From Candidatus Gastranaerophilales bacterium (GTDB lineage Bacteria > Bacillota > Clostridia > Lachnospirales > Lachnospiraceae): a stretch of DNA of 43,885 bases. The notes beneath the pieces were generated by a model. That model worked only from the letters and a program-made list of their open reading frames with translations. It searched no databases and was not told the DNA's origin. The DNA is taken from the NCBI GenBank assembly GCA_023663225.1, contig JAMPHU010000003.1:1-43885 (forward strand), written 5' to 3'. The position numbers and the translations under genes were made by a program. Below are positions 17,605 through 26,941 of this stretch, in pieces. How positions within the stretch are numbered: position 1 is the first letter of the stretch; every line of letters begins with the position of its first letter.

Positions 17605-17790
17605 ATGGCTAAAACGTCAAAGAAAATCAAACAGCAGCGCAAACCTAAGTTTTCCACCCAGGCATATACTCGTTGCAGAATTTGTGGTCGTCCACATGCT
17701 TACTTAAGAAAATACGGAGTCTGCAGAGTATGCTTCCGTGAATTGGCATATAAGGGGCAGATCCCCGGCGTAAAGAAAGCAAGTTGGTAA
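17605..17790 (+). CDS. rpsZ: 30S ribosomal protein S14, zinc-binding type
   Basis: 61 residues, the short zinc-ribbon form. The four cysteines C24, C27, C40 and C43 (RCRICG and VCRVC) form an intact metal site, so this is the zinc-dependent C+ version. It lies 14 bp after rplE behind AAGGAGG. Confidence 0.97.
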   Translation: MAKTSKKIKQQRKPKFSTQAYTRCRICGRPHAYLRKYGVCRVCFRELAYKGQIPGVKKASW

Positions 17791-17818
17791 ATTTTAAGGA
17801 CAAGGAGGAAGTCACAAC

Positions 17819-18220
17819 ATGACAATGAGCGATCCTATTGCAGATATGCTTACAAGAATCCGTAACGCGAATACTGCAAAACATGATACAGTGGATGTTC
17901 CCGCTTCAAAGATGAAGTTAGCGATTGCGCAGATTCTCTTGGAGGAAGGTTACATTAGAAAGTATGAGATTATTGATGAGGGCAGCTACAAGACGATTCA
18001 CATCACCTTGAAGTATGGCGCGAACAAGACGGAGAAGATCATCTCTGGAATCAAGAGAATTTCCAAGCCCGGCCTTCGTGTGTATGCGGGCAAGGAAGAA
18101 CTGCCCAAGGTGTTGGGCGGCATGGGCGTCGCAATCATCTCCACCAACCAGGGCGTCATAACCGACAAGAAGGCAAGAGAGCTGCAGGTGGGCGGCGAAG
18201 TGCTGGCTTTCGTCTGGTAA
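17819..18220 (+). CDS. rpsH: 30S ribosomal protein S8
   Basis: 133 residues. [16 protein letters not shown] at the start and [20 protein letters not shown] near the end are diagnostic. S8 organises the 16S platform; in E. coli it is the repressor of the spc operon. Confidence 0.98.
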   Translation: MTMSDPIADMLTRIRNANTAKHDTVDVPASKMKLAIAQILLEEGYIRKYEIIDEGSYKTIHITLKYGANKTEKIISGIKRISKPGLRVYAGKEELPKVLGGMGVAIISTNQGVITDKKARELQVGGEVLAFVW

Positions 18221-18276
18221 CAGGTAATGACTAGAGGTTGAACTATTAACAATTTATCGTAACAGGAGGTACGGGC

Positions 18277-18819
18277 ATGTCGAGAATAGGTAGAATGCCA
18301 ATCGCGGTTCCCGCAGGCGTCACTGTGGAAATTGCAGAAAATAACAAAGTGACCGTAAAAGGTCCCAAGGGTACACTGGAGAGAGTGCTGCCCTCTGAAA
18401 TGAAGATCGAGTTGGAAGGCGCTGAAGTAAAAGTCAGCAGGCCAAATGATCTGAAGAAGATGAAATCTCTTCATGGACTGACCAGAACATTGGTCAATAA
18501 CATGGTAGTGGGCGTTACCGAGGGTTATCAGAAGAAGCTCGAGGTAAACGGTGTTGGTTACAGGGCTGCAAAGGCCGGTAAGAAGCTTACTTTGAACCTG
18601 GGCTACTCCCATCCCGTAGAGATGGAGGATCCCGAGGGAATCGAGACTGTTGTAGAAGGCCAGAATGTGATTATCGTAAAGGGCATTGACAAGGAAAAAG
18701 TAGGCCAGTTTGCCGCTGAGATCAGAGACAAGAGGAGACCTGAGCCTTACAAGGGCAAGGGTATCAAGTATGCCGATGAGACGATCAGACGCAAGGTCGG
18801 CAAGACTGGTAAGAAGTAA
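18277..18819 (+). CDS. rplF: 50S ribosomal protein L6
   Basis: 180 residues. [19 protein letters not shown] and the C-terminal [20 protein letters not shown] are canonical. L6 lies near the GTPase-associated centre. Ribosome site ACAGGAGG. Confidence 0.98.
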   Translation: MSRIGRMPIAVPAGVTVEIAENNKVTVKGPKGTLERVLPSEMKIELEGAEVKVSRPNDLKKMKSLHGLTRTLVNNMVVGVTEGYQKKLEVNGVGYRAAKAGKKLTLNLGYSHPVEMEDPEGIETVVEGQNVIIVKGIDKEKVGQFAAEIRDKRRPEPYKGKGIKYADETIRRKVGKTGKK

Positions 18820-18838
18820 TAGATAAGGAGAGTTGAAG

Positions 18839-19207
18839 ATGGTTAAAAAAGAATCCAGACAGAAAGTTCGTGTAAAAAAGCACATGAGAATTCGCAACCG
18901 CTTCAGCGGTACTGCCGAGAGACCTCGTCTTGCAGTATTCAGAAGCAATAATCATATGTATGCTCAAATTATCGACGATACCGTTGGAAATACACTGGTT
19001 GCTGCCTCCACTCTTGAGAAGGAGATCAAGGCAGAGCTGGAGAAAACCAACAATGTTGACGCAGCAGCATATGTGGGAACTGTAATTGCAAAGAGAGCGA
19101 TCGAAAAAGGGATCAAGGAAGTTGTGTTTGACAGAGGCGGCTTCATTTATCACGGCAAGGTCGCAGCGTTAGCTGATGCAGCCAGGGAAGCTGGCTTGGA
19201 ATTCTAG
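18839..19207 (+). CDS. rplR: 50S ribosomal protein L18
   Basis: 122 residues from ATG 18839. A TTG two codons upstream (18833) keeps the frame open, but AAGGAG ends about 9 nt before 18839, so the ATG is preferred. [20 protein letters not shown] and the terminal [20 protein letters not shown] match L18, the 5S rRNA binder. Confidence 0.96.
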   Translation: MVKKESRQKVRVKKHMRIRNRFSGTAERPRLAVFRSNNHMYAQIIDDTVGNTLVAASTLEKEIKAELEKTNNVDAAAYVGTVIAKRAIEKGIKEVVFDRGGFIYHGKVAALADAAREAGLEF

Positions 19208-19229
19208 GAAAGGGAGAGAGGAATACACC

Positions 19230-19739
19230 ATGAAGCATACGATCATAGATGCAAGCCAGTTTGAATTGGAAGACAAGGTTGTAAATATCAAGCGTGTTAC
19301 CAAGGTTGTAAAGGGCGGAAGCAATGTCCGCTTCACCGCTTTGGTGGTTGTCGGCGACGGCAACGGCCATGTAGGCGCAGGATTAGGTAAGGCGAGAGAA
19401 GTGCCCGAGGCGATCCGCAAGGGAAAGGAAGATGCGATGAAGCATCTCGTTGAGATTCCGTTGGATGACAACAAGTCCATCACACATGATTTCATCGGCA
19501 AGTACGGCTCTTCGCATATTCTCTTGAAGAAGGCTCCTGACGGTACCGGTATCATCGCAGGCGGCCCCGCCCGTGTGGTGTGCGAGCTTGCCGGCATCAA
19601 GAATATCCGTACCAAGTCTCTGGGCTCCAACAATAAGCAGAATGTCGTTCTTGCAACGATCACCGGTTTGTGCCAGTTGAAGACTCCTGAAGAGGTAGCA
19701 AAGAACCGCGACAAATCAGTTGAAGAGGTTTTGGCATAA
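19230..19739 (+). CDS. rpsE: 30S ribosomal protein S5
   Basis: 169 residues from ATG 19230, the usual size; the frame stays open upstream to 19176, but that would overlap rplR and lacks a ribosome site, whereas GGGAGAGAGG precedes 19230. [40 protein letters not shown] and the S5 C-terminal domain are present. S5 affects decoding accuracy (ram) and spectinomycin binding. Confidence 0.97.
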   Translation: MKHTIIDASQFELEDKVVNIKRVTKVVKGGSNVRFTALVVVGDGNGHVGAGLGKAREVPEAIRKGKEDAMKHLVEIPLDDNKSITHDFIGKYGSSHILLKKAPDGTGIIAGGPARVVCELAGIKNIRTKSLGSNNKQNVVLATITGLCQLKTPEEVAKNRDKSVEEVLA

Positions 19740-19769
19740 GGACGCTTTAGATAGGAAAGGAGAATGACA

Positions 19770-19955
19770 ATGGCAGATAAAAAGTTAAAGATAACTTTGG
19801 TGAGATCTCTGATCGGTTCCGTGCCTAAGAACAGAGCGACCGCTGTTTCCATGGGACTTCGCAAGATTGGCCAGTCTGTAGTGCTTCCTGACAACGACGC
19901 TACGAAGGGCCAGATCCGCAAGATCAGTCATTTGATAAAAGTAGAAGAAGCGTAA
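19770..19955 (+). CDS. rpmD: 50S ribosomal protein L30
   Basis: 61 residues from ATG 19770, which is correctly spaced from AAAGGAG; the ATG at 19764 is too close to it. LKITLVRSLIGSVPKNRATA and the matching second half (LRKIGQSVVLPDN) are typical of L30. Confidence 0.95.
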   Translation: MADKKLKITLVRSLIGSVPKNRATAVSMGLRKIGQSVVLPDNDATKGQIRKISHLIKVEEA

Positions 19956-19971
19956 CAAGGAGGTGTGATAA

Positions 19972-20409
19972 ATGGAATTATCCAATTTAAGACCTGCAGA
20001 AGGCTCCAAGCAAGATAAGTTCAGAAGAGGCCGCGGGCATGGTTCAGGAAACGGCAAGACCGCCGGCAAGGGACATAAAGGACAGAAAGCTCGTTCCGGC
20101 GCGCCCAGGATCGGTTTTGAAGGCGGACAGATGCCTTTGTACAGACGAATCCCCAAGAGAGGCTTCACGAACAGAAATTCCAAGGACATCGTTGCGATCA
20201 ACGTCAGTGCTCTGGAGAGATTTGAGGATGGTGCGACTGTGGATGTCGCAGCATTGATGGAAGCAGGCGTTATTAAGAATCCCAGAGACGGAGTAAAGAT
20301 ACTCGGAAATGGAGAACTTACCAAAAAGCTCAATGTCAAGGTGGATGCATACAGCGCATCCGCAAAGGAGAAAATTGAGTCACTTGGTGGAACTGCTGAG
20401 GTGATGTAA
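19972..20409 (+). CDS. rplO: 50S ribosomal protein L15
   Basis: 145 residues. The glycine/lysine-rich N-terminal part ([20 protein letters not shown]) and [18 protein letters not shown] are diagnostic. It is a late assembly protein. Its stop overlaps the secY start by one base (TAATG). Confidence 0.97.
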   Translation: MELSNLRPAEGSKQDKFRRGRGHGSGNGKTAGKGHKGQKARSGAPRIGFEGGQMPLYRRIPKRGFTNRNSKDIVAINVSALERFEDGATVDVAALMEAGVIKNPRDGVKILGNGELTKKLNVKVDAYSASAKEKIESLGGTAEVM

Positions 20410-21722
20410 TGCTCACAACACTGAGAAATGCATTCAAAATCAAGGAGATCAGACAGAAGCTTTTATTCACTCTGGCAATGCTGGTTGCGATCCGTATCGG
20501 TTCGCAACTGCCCGTGCCGGGAGTTGACCGCAATTTTTTTGCGGAATGGTTTGCAGCCCAGACAGGCGGCGCATTTAGTTTCTTTGATGCCATTACGGGC
20601 GGCTCGTTTGTGAATATGTCCATTTTGGCGTTGAATATCAGTCCTTATATCACGTCCTCCATCATTATGCAGCTCCTCACGATCGCGATTCCCAAGCTTG
20701 AGGAAATGCAGAGGGATGGAGAGGACGGAAGAAAAAAGATTGTCGCCATCACAAGGTATGTTACGGTAGCGCTTGCGCTGATCCAGGCGTCGGCTATGAG
20801 TATCGCTTTTGGCAGACAGGGATATCTGATTCAATTTTCGGCGATACACGTGATCACATCCATTGCGGCGCTTACCGCAGGCAGCGCTTTTCTGATGTGG
20901 GTGGGCGAACAGATCACAGAGCACGGTGTGGGGAACGGTATCTCCATCGTGCTGGTCATCAACATTATCTCCAGATTGCCTGAGGATCTGAGCAGCCTGT
21001 TCCAGCAGTTTGTGTTAGGGAAGGCTCCCGCGACGGCTATTTTGGCGGCAGTCATCATTTTTGCGGTGATTATCGCAATGGTGGTGTTGGTCATTATTCT
21101 GAATGCAGGTACGCGTAAGATTCCCGTGCAGTATGCGAAGAAGGTTCAGGGCAGGAAGATGGTAGGCGGGCAGACCTCCAGTATTCCCCTGAAGGTCAAC
21201 ACGTCCGGTGTGATCCCCATTATTTTTGCCCAGTCCATCATGCAGATGCCGATTATGATATGCTCCTTTGTGGGGTATAACGGAACCGGCGTGTGGAATG
21301 AGATCCTGATGGGACTCAACTCCAATAACTGGTGTAATCCCGATCGGCCGATCTACTCCATCGGACTATTGGTATATATCGTGCTCATTATATTTTTTGC
21401 ATATTTTTATACTTCGATCACTTTTAATCCGCTGATGGTCGCTGACAACATGAAGAAGCAGGGTGGTTTTATCCCCGGCATCAGACCGGGCAAGCCGACC
21501 AGTGACTATCTGAATAAGGTTTTGAATTATATCGTGTTCATCGGCGCGATCGGATTGATCATCGTCGCCGTGATCCCTTATTTCTTCAACGGTGTGTTCG
21601 GCGCGAGGGTGTCCTTTGGCGGCACCAGCCTGATCATTATCGTGAGCGTTGTGCTTGAGACGGTAAAACAGATTGAATCACAGATGCTTGTTCGGAATTA
21701 CAAAGGTTTTTTGGACGATTAA
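20409..21722 (+). CDS. secY: Preprotein translocase channel subunit SecY
   Basis: 437 residues with ten membrane segments. The plug-region ITGGSFVNMSILALNISPYI, the loop RRIAVQY-like GTRKIPVQYAKKVQGRKMVG and the C-terminal loop MKKQGGFIPGIRPGKPTSDY are canonical. SecY forms the protein-conducting channel with SecE and SecG, and ribosomes dock on its cytoplasmic loops. One-base overlap with rplO couples their translation. Confidence 0.98.
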   Translation: MLTTLRNAFKIKEIRQKLLFTLAMLVAIRIGSQLPVPGVDRNFFAEWFAAQTGGAFSFFDAITGGSFVNMSILALNISPYITSSIIMQLLTIAIPKLEEMQRDGEDGRKKIVAITRYVTVALALIQASAMSIAFGRQGYLIQFSAIHVITSIAALTAGSAFLMWVGEQITEHGVGNGISIVLVINIISRLPEDLSSLFQQFVLGKAPATAILAAVIIFAVIIAMVVLVIILNAGTRKIPVQYAKKVQGRKMVGGQTSSIPLKVNTSGVIPIIFAQSIMQMPIMICSFVGYNGTGVWNEILMGLNSNNWCNPDRPIYSIGLLVYIVLIIFFAYFYTSITFNPLMVADNMKKQGGFIPGIRPGKPTSDYLNKVLNYIVFIGAIGLIIVAVIPYFFNGVFGARVSFGGTSLIIIVSVVLETVKQIESQMLVRNYKGFLDD

Positions 21723-21731
21723 GTAAAATCA

Positions 21732-21766
21732 GAGCGTATTCAAGTGAACAGCATTTGGATACGCTC
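21732..21766 (+). other. Hairpin between secY and adk
   Basis: GAGCGTATTCAA (21732-21743) pairs with TTGGATACGCTC (21755-21766) over 12 bp with one wobble. No T tract follows, so a full terminator is unlikely; it may tune read-through or mRNA stability at the secY-adk border. Confidence 0.5.
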
Positions 21767-21792
21767 AAATATTAGAAAGGCGGGATATTGAT

Positions 21793-22434
21793 ATGAAGAT
21801 CATAATGTTGGGCGCGCCTGGCGCAGGAAAAGGTACACAGGCAAAAATGATCGCTGAAAAATACGGGATTCCCCATGTATCCACAGGGGATATATTCCGC
21901 GCAAATATCAAGAATGGTACAGAGCTTGGCATGGAAGCCAAGAAATACATGGATCAGGGCCTTTTGGTTCCGGACGAATTGACGGTAAAGATCCTGCTGG
22001 ACAGAGTGGCGCAGGCCGATTGTGAAAAAGGATATGTGCTGGATGGTTTCCCGAGGACGATCCCCCAGGCCGAAGTGTTGGATAAGGCGCTCGCAGAGTT
22101 GGGAGACGCGATCGACTACGCGGTCGATGTGGATGTGCCCGATGAGAATATTGTAAAGAGAATGTCCGGCAGACGCGCATGTCTCTCCTGTGGAGCTACC
22201 TATCATATCGAACACATTCCTCCCAAGGAAGAGGGAATTTGTGACAAATGCGGTCAGTCTTTGGTGCTGCGGGATGACGATAAGGCGGAGACGGTGCTCA
22301 ACCGTTTGAAGGTGTATCACGATCAGACACAGCCTCTTATCGATTTTTATACCGATAAAGGTGTTTTAAAGACAGTGGACGGAACAATGGGAATGGAAGA
22401 TGTCTTTGCAGCCATCGTCGAGATTCTGAGTTAA
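21793..22434 (+). CDS. adk: Adenylate kinase, zinc-lid type
   Basis: 213 residues. The P-loop GAPGAGKGT (residues 7-15), the AMP-site STGDIFR and the DGFPRT motif are intact. The lid has four cysteines, C130, C133, C150 and C153, forming the zinc site typical of Gram-positive adenylate kinases. It interconverts ATP+AMP and 2 ADP. The ribosome site is AGAAAGGCGG. Confidence 0.98.
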   Translation: MKIIMLGAPGAGKGTQAKMIAEKYGIPHVSTGDIFRANIKNGTELGMEAKKYMDQGLLVPDELTVKILLDRVAQADCEKGYVLDGFPRTIPQAEVLDKALAELGDAIDYAVDVDVPDENIVKRMSGRRACLSCGATYHIEHIPPKEEGICDKCGQSLVLRDDDKAETVLNRLKVYHDQTQPLIDFYTDKGVLKTVDGTMGMEDVFAAIVEILS

Positions 22435-22448
22435 GAGGAAGCGGTAAC

Positions 22449-23201
22449 ATGTCAGTGACAATCAAATCGGAACGAGAGATAGAGTTGATGAGGGAGTCCT
22501 GCAGGCTGCTCGCGATCGTACATAAGGAACTGGAAGAATATATCAGACCGGGTATTTCGACGAAAGATATTGACTTAAAGGGAGATGCCCTGATACGAAA
22601 ATTGGGATGTGTTCCCAATTTCAAGGACTATAACGGCTATCCCGCAAGTATCTGCGTGTCCGTCAATGACGAGGTGGTGCACGGTATCCCCAATAAGAGA
22701 AGGATCCTGAAGGAAGGCGATATCGTCAGTCTCGATGCGGGACTGATCTACAAGGGATATCATTCCGATGCCGCCAGAACCCACGCGGTGGGGCGGATCA
22801 GCCCCCAGGCGCAGAAATTGATCGATGTGACCAGAGAGAGCTTTTTTGAGGGAATAAAACAGGCAAAAGCTGGCAATCATCTGTTTGATATCTCCAATGC
22901 CATCGATGCTTACATCAAACCTTATGGCTACGGTATCGTGAGGGCGCTTGTAGGGCATGGCATAGGCACGCGCCTGCATGAGGATCCACAGATCCCCAAT
23001 TATGCACAGCGCAGACGCGGGATGAAGCTTCAGGCGGGTATGACCCTTGCGATAGAGCCAATGGTCAACATGGGATATTGGGATGTGGAATGGCTGGATG
23101 ACGACTGGACGGTGGTGACAAAAGACGGTTCCATCTCGGCGCATTATGAGAACACCATTCTGATCACCGATCAGGAACCGGAAATTCTAACACTTTATTG
23201 A
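22449..23201 (+). CDS. map: Methionine aminopeptidase type I
   Basis: 250 residues, standard for type Ia. The five metal ligands are visible: D96, D107, H170, E203 and E234 (in SLDAG, YHSDAAR, VGHGIG, AIEPMV and YENTIL). It removes the initiator methionine from nascent proteins. It lies 14 bp after adk, the usual Firmicute order. Confidence 0.98.
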   Translation: MSVTIKSEREIELMRESCRLLAIVHKELEEYIRPGISTKDIDLKGDALIRKLGCVPNFKDYNGYPASICVSVNDEVVHGIPNKRRILKEGDIVSLDAGLIYKGYHSDAARTHAVGRISPQAQKLIDVTRESFFEGIKQAKAGNHLFDISNAIDAYIKPYGYGIVRALVGHGIGTRLHEDPQIPNYAQRRRGMKLQAGMTLAIEPMVNMGYWDVEWLDDDWTVVTKDGSISAHYENTILITDQEPEILTLY

Positions 23202-23216
23202 GCATGGAGGCTTTTT

Positions 23217-23480
23217 ATGATAGGAAGCTTTGCAACCTCCGGGGCGGGACATGACAAAGGGAAATGTTACGTGATCGTGGGAGAGGAAGATGACTTTGTC
23301 TATCTGTGCGACGGAAAAAGCAGAATGATGTCCAACCCTAAACGCAAGCGAAAGAAACATATTCAGGCCGCTAAACGGACCGTGGAGGCGGGGCTTCTGC
23401 ATCGGCTGAAAAGCGGCGAGAGCGTGCGGGATGCGGAGATCAAGTATGAGATCAGGCAATATCTGCAGAGAACGCTATAA
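23217..23480 (+). CDS. KOW-domain RNA-binding protein
   Basis: 87 residues. The start (IGSFATSGAGHDKGKCYVIV) fits a KOW/L14e-like fold and the middle is very basic (NPKRKRKKHIQAAKR). Firmicutes commonly carry this gene between map and infA; it is likely ribosome- or RNA-associated, but its exact role is not established. It lies 15 bp after map and 27 bp before the infA start. Confidence 0.85.
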   Translation: MIGSFATSGAGHDKGKCYVIVGEEDDFVYLCDGKSRMMSNPKRKRKKHIQAAKRTVEAGLLHRLKSGESVRDAEIKYEIRQYLQRTL

Positions 23481-23507
23481 ATTCATTCTATTATGTGGAG
23501 GAGAGAG

Positions 23508-23726
23508 ATGTCTAAGAGTGATGTAATTGAAATCGAAGGAACCGTTGTGGAGAAGCTGCCGAATACCATGTTTCGCGTGGAATTGGAAAATGGGCACCGT
23601 GTGCTTGCTACGATCAGCGGCAAGCTGCGCCAGAATTTTATCCGCATCCTGCCCGGCGACAAGGTGACGTTGGAGTTGTCACCCTATGATCTGACAAAAG
23701 GGCGTATTATTTGGAGAGACAAGTAA
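23508..23726 (+). CDS. infA: Translation initiation factor IF-1
   Basis: 72 residues from ATG 23508, the standard length. GGAGGAGAG is placed correctly for this ATG, not for the in-frame ATG at 23493. The S1/OB fold is clear: [40 protein letters not shown] and [10 protein letters not shown]. Confidence 0.97.
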   Translation: MSKSDVIEIEGTVVEKLPNTMFRVELENGHRVLATISGKLRQNFIRILPGDKVTLELSPYDLTKGRIIWRDK

Positions 23727-23736
23727 AAAAAGATTG

Positions 23737-23773
23737 ACAGCCTCTTGCAAATCGTGAGAGGCTGTGTTACAAT
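23737..23773 (+). promoter_or_regulatory. Internal sigma-A promoter before rpmJ, overlapped by a hairpin
   Basis: TTGCAA (23745-23750), a 17-bp spacer and TACAAT (23768-23773) make a good promoter for rpmJ and the alpha-operon genes. A 9-bp perfect stem, ACAGCCTCT/AGAGGCTGT (23737-23745 with 23757-23765), overlaps it. In read-through RNA this could act as a partial terminator or processing site. Confidence 0.6.
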
Positions 23774-23806
23774 AGAAAATGGTCTTTTTTGAAAGGAGGG
23801 TTTAAG

Positions 23807-23920
23807 ATGAAGGTTAGATCATCCGTAAAACCAATTTGCGAAAAGTGCAAGATCATTAAAAGAAAAGGACGTATCAGAGTAATCTGCGAGAATCCGAAAC
23901 ACAAACAGAGACAGGGATAA
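23807..23920 (+). CDS. rpmJ: 50S ribosomal protein L36
   Basis: A 37-residue gene, [20 protein letters not shown] and so on to QRQG. The zinc ligands C11, C14, C27 and H32 are all present, so it is the zinc-binding form. A strong AAAGGAGGG precedes the ATG, and a promoter lies 34 bp upstream of it. Confidence 0.97.
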   Translation: MKVRSSVKPICEKCKIIKRKGRIRVICENPKHKQRQG

Positions 23921-24242
23921 TCACCGCCTGACCAGGTCAGGTCAGTGAGTTCTTGTCCGGTTATTTATGTGCGGCTGAACCGACGTGTCAGTGTTCCTAC
24001 CTTAATGTAAGTAGGTTCAAGACGCGCCGATTAACATAGATCAGGATAGAGCTTACGGGAGATTACTTGTTGATACCATGGCACAGGCTTTTGATAAGGC
24101 AGGCGGCCGTGGAAAGATCGGATGACGTCCGGTTGGGTGAAAGCCCCAATCAATTAGTAATGGAAGCGCGCATACAACAGACCAAACAGCGCGCAATGCA
24201 TTCCGAGAGACGGAAAGCAAAAGGAAATGGAGGAAAACGTAA
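23921..24242 (+). ncRNA. 322-nt structured region between rpmJ and rpsM, class unknown
   Basis: No credible gene lies here, but the transcript folds into consecutive stems. These are CCTGACC/GGTCAGG (23927-23941) inside TCAC/GTGA; CGTGTC/GACGCG (23984-23989 with 24021-24026) enclosing CCTAC/GTAGG (23996-24000 with 24011-24015); CAC-GGC/GCC-GTG (24082-24088 with 24106-24111); CGGA/TCCG (24119-24122 with 24128-24131); TTGGG/CCCAA around GAAA (24133-24149); and GGAA-GCGCGC/GCGCGC-TTCC (24162-24171 with 24189-24204). It ends at AATGGAGG, the rpsM ribosome site. It could be an autoregulatory leader of the alpha operon or a mobile RNA remnant. I recognise no named class. Confidence 0.5.
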
Positions 24243-24614
24243 ATGGCTCGTATCGAAGGTGTTGATTTACCCAGAGAAAAACGAATTGAAATCGGTTTGA
24301 CTTATATTTATGGTATCGGCAGACCGACTTCTAACAAGATCCTGGCAGAGGCAGGAGTCAATCCTGATACCAGAGTGAGAGATATCACCGATGATGAGGT
24401 GAAGAAGATCACCGAGGCGATTGACAAGCTCGGCGTTATGGTGGAGGGTGAACTGAGAAGAGAAGTGGCCCTGAACATCAAGAGACTTCAGGAGATCGGC
24501 TGCTATCGAGGGATACGTCATCGTAAGGGACTGCCTGTTCGCGGTCAGAATACCAAGAACAACGCAAGAACACGAAAAGGTCCTAAGCGTACCGTTGCAA
24601 ACAAGAAGAAGTAA
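24243..24614 (+). CDS. rpsM: 30S ribosomal protein S13
   Basis: 123 residues. [20 protein letters not shown] and the basic C-terminal [20 protein letters not shown] are diagnostic. S13 forms head bridges to L5 and touches P-site tRNA. It follows the long structured gap. Confidence 0.98.
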   Translation: MARIEGVDLPREKRIEIGLTYIYGIGRPTSNKILAEAGVNPDTRVRDITDDEVKKITEAIDKLGVMVEGELRREVALNIKRLQEIGCYRGIRHRKGLPVRGQNTKNNARTRKGPKRTVANKKK

Positions 24615-24663
24615 TGTTGATCAAAAGTAACTGTAAAATAATGAGAAAGTAGGTTAGTTTAAA

Positions 24664-25059
24664 ATGGCAAAGAGCGTGGCAAAGAAAGTAACAAAGAAGC
24701 GCGTCAAGAAAAACGTTGAACGCGGACAGGCACATATCCAGTCCTCTTTTAATAACACGATCGTTACACTGACGGATATGGAAGGAAATGCTCTCAGTTG
24801 GGCAAGTGCCGGTGGTCTCGGTTTTAAAGGTTCAAGGAAATCTACTCCGTATGCTGCACAGGTAGCGGCAGAGACAGCTACAAAGGCGGCTTTGGTGCAT
24901 GGACTCAAGACCGTTGACGTATTTGTAAAAGGCCCCGGTTCAGGGCGTGAGGCGGCGATCAGAGCGCTTTCCGCTGCAGGACTGGAGGTAGTGAGTATCC
25001 GTGACGTGACTCCCGTCCCTCACAATGGATGCCGTCCACCCAAGAGGCGTAGAGTATAA
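24664..25059 (+). CDS. rpsK: 30S ribosomal protein S11
   Basis: 131 residues. [20 protein letters not shown] and the terminal [16 protein letters not shown] are canonical. S11 lies on the platform near the Shine-Dalgarno helix. The ribosome site before it is weak (AGTAGGTTAG). Confidence 0.98.
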   Translation: MAKSVAKKVTKKRVKKNVERGQAHIQSSFNNTIVTLTDMEGNALSWASAGGLGFKGSRKSTPYAAQVAAETATKAALVHGLKTVDVFVKGPGSGREAAIRALSAAGLEVVSIRDVTPVPHNGCRPPKRRRV

Positions 25060-25190
25060 GCGCCGGTGGCGTATGAGTTCAAGAGTGTATGTAGACAGGT
25101 TCTATATGCGAGAGTTGGAAGAAAGTGTAAGATGTGCGGATGCATAGAAGCATGGCACTGTAAACAACCGTAAAGAAAGGAAACAAAAAA

Positions 25191-25784
25191 ATGGCAGTAA
25201 ATCGCGTACCCGTATTAAAAAGATGCAGATCGCTCGGTCTGGAGCCTTCCTATCTGGGATATGACAAGAAGTCCAACAGGAATTTTGCCAGAGCAGGCAA
25301 GAAGGTCAGCGAGTATGGTCTTCAGTTGAGAGAAAAGCAGAAAGCAAAGTTCATCTATGGCGTGCTGGAGAAACCCTTCAGAAATTATTATGAGAAGGCC
25401 GATAGAATGAAGGGCATGACCGGTGAGAATTTGATGGTGATGTTGGAGAGACGGCTTGACAATGTGGTATTCCGCATGGGATTTGCGAGAACCCGCAGGG
25501 AGGCAAGACAGGTAGTCGGACACAAGCATGTGTTGGTGAACGGCAAGCAGGTGAATATTCCTTCTTATTTGATAAAGGCTGGCGATGTGATCGAGATCAA
25601 AGAGAGCAAGAAATCCATGCAGAGATACAAGGATATCCTTGAAGTGACTGCCGGCAGATTAGTACCCGAATGGATGGAGGCTGACATTGAGAACTTCAAG
25701 GGCAGCATCAAAAATCTTCCCACCAGGGAGATGATCGATGTTCCTGTTGACGAGATGCTTATTGTCGAGTTGTACTCCAAGTAA
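25191..25784 (+). CDS. rpsD: 30S ribosomal protein S4
   Basis: 197 residues, the cysteine-poor form without an N-terminal zinc site. The S4 RNA-binding domain is at about residues 85-150 ([20 protein letters not shown], then [19 protein letters not shown]). S4 nucleates 16S assembly. The 131-bp gap before it shows no clear promoter; S4 leaders occur there in some Firmicutes, but I cannot identify one. Confidence 0.97.
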   Translation: MAVNRVPVLKRCRSLGLEPSYLGYDKKSNRNFARAGKKVSEYGLQLREKQKAKFIYGVLEKPFRNYYEKADRMKGMTGENLMVMLERRLDNVVFRMGFARTRREARQVVGHKHVLVNGKQVNIPSYLIKAGDVIEIKESKKSMQRYKDILEVTAGRLVPEWMEADIENFKGSIKNLPTREMIDVPVDEMLIVELYSK

Positions 25785-25826
25785 GCCCTATGCCACTAAA
25801 ATTGTTCGTAAAGGAGGGTATTTGAG

Positions 25827-26783
25827 GTGTTTGATTTTGAGAGACCTAACATTGAGGTTACGGATATTTCAGAAGACAAGAAATATGGCAGGTTTGTTGT
25901 AAAACCCCTTGAGAGAGGCTATGGAATCACTCTGGGCAACTCTCTGAGAAGAATCATGCTTTCCTCTCTTCCCGGCGCAGCAGTAAGCCAGGTGAAGATT
26001 GAAGGTGTTTTGCATGAATTTAGCTCTATTCCTGGTGTAAAAGAAGATGTGACCGAGATCATTATGAACATAAAAAGTCTGGCGATCAAGAACAACAGTG
26101 AGACCAATGAAGCCAAGACCGCATACATCGAGTATGAGGGCGAGGGCATTGTGAGAGCTTCCGATATTCAGGTAGATCAGGATATCGAGATCTTGAATCC
26201 GGATCAGGTGATCGCCACACTCAATGGCAAGGGTACTAAGATTTATATGGAGCTGACCATCACCAATGGCCGCGGCTATGTGAGCGCTGATAAAAATAAG
26301 CACGAGGATCTGCCGATCGGTGTGATCGCAGTGGACTCCATTTACACTCCCGTGGAGAGAGTGAATGTCACGGTCGAGGATACTCGTGTGGGGCAGAGCA
26401 CAGATTATGACAAGCTGACGTTGGATGTATATACCAACGGCACTTTGGTTCCCAATGAGGCGGTCAGCCTGGCGGCGAAGGTGCTCAGCGAGCATTTGAA
26501 TCTCTTCATTGACTTGTCCGAGAATGCCAAGACCGCTGAGGTCATGGTGGAGAAGGAGGACGACGAGAAGGAGAAAGTGCTTGAGATGAGCATTGATGAG
26601 TTGGAGTTGTCCGTTCGTTCTTACAACTGTTTGAAGAGAGCCGGCATCAACACCGTGGAGGAGCTGACCAATAAGACCTCCGAGGATATGATGAAAGTGC
26701 GGAATCTGGGGCGGAAATCTCTGGAGGAAGTGCTGGCAAAGCTGAAAGAGTTAGGATTACAGCTCAACCCCAGCGAGGAGTGA
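25827..26783 (+). CDS. rpoA: RNA polymerase alpha subunit
   Basis: 318 residues starting at GTG (25827) behind AAGGAGGG. The N-terminal domain ([20 protein letters not shown], then [13 protein letters not shown]) dimerises and holds beta and beta'. An acidic linker near residue 240 leads to the C-terminal domain ([20 protein letters not shown], then [11 protein letters not shown]), which binds UP elements and activators. Confidence 0.98.
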   Translation: MFDFERPNIEVTDISEDKKYGRFVVKPLERGYGITLGNSLRRIMLSSLPGAAVSQVKIEGVLHEFSSIPGVKEDVTEIIMNIKSLAIKNNSETNEAKTAYIEYEGEGIVRASDIQVDQDIEILNPDQVIATLNGKGTKIYMELTITNGRGYVSADKNKHEDLPIGVIAVDSIYTPVERVNVTVEDTRVGQSTDYDKLTLDVYTNGTLVPNEAVSLAAKVLSEHLNLFIDLSENAKTAEVMVEKEDDEKEKVLEMSIDELELSVRSYNCLKRAGINTVEELTNKTSEDMMKVRNLGRKSLEEVLAKLKELGLQLNPSEE

Positions 26784-26941
26784 GCGCAAGGATATCCACA
26801 TGCGGTAAGTCCAAGGAGCGCGTGTGTGGTTCCTCTCTAAATGGAACTGAAAACGGCGGCAAAAAGCTGCCTGCGACATTCGGTAAGTAAGTCCAAAGCG
26901 CGTGGCCGGATGTACCATGAATGGAGAAAGGATAGATAGAA
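26784..26941 (+). repeat. Imperfect direct repeat in the rpoA-rplQ gap
   Basis: The 158-bp gap carries two copies of a ~32-bp element, CATKCGGTAAGT(AAGT)CCAA followed by RGAGCGCGTG or AGCGCGTGG, at 26799-26831 and 26877-26908. Between them lie two small stems (GTTCC/GGAAC and GCGGC-AAAAA-GCTGC). There is no promoter or ORF. A role in rplQ expression is possible but unsupported. Confidence 0.5.

Noticed and set aside
17998-18948. Minus-strand open frame of 316 codons across rpsH, rplF and rplR
   Set aside because: It lies opposite three certain ribosomal protein genes and resembles no protein.
23734-23773. TTGACA at 23734 as the -35 box for rpmJ
   Set aside because: It is 28 bp from TACAAT, too far; TTGCAA at 23745 gives a 17-bp spacer.
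23969-24242. Group II intron fragment beginning at GTGCG in the rpmJ-rpsM gap
   Set aside because: The GTGCG start and GAAA-loop hairpins are suggestive, but there is no domain V-like 34-nt element, no reverse transcriptase, and no segment complementary to the upstream TTATTTAT as intron targeting would need.
24067-24300. 77-codon plus-strand frame in the rpmJ-rpsM gap
   Set aside because: It overlaps the rpsM start by 58 bases, lacks a ribosome site and crosses the stems of the structured region.
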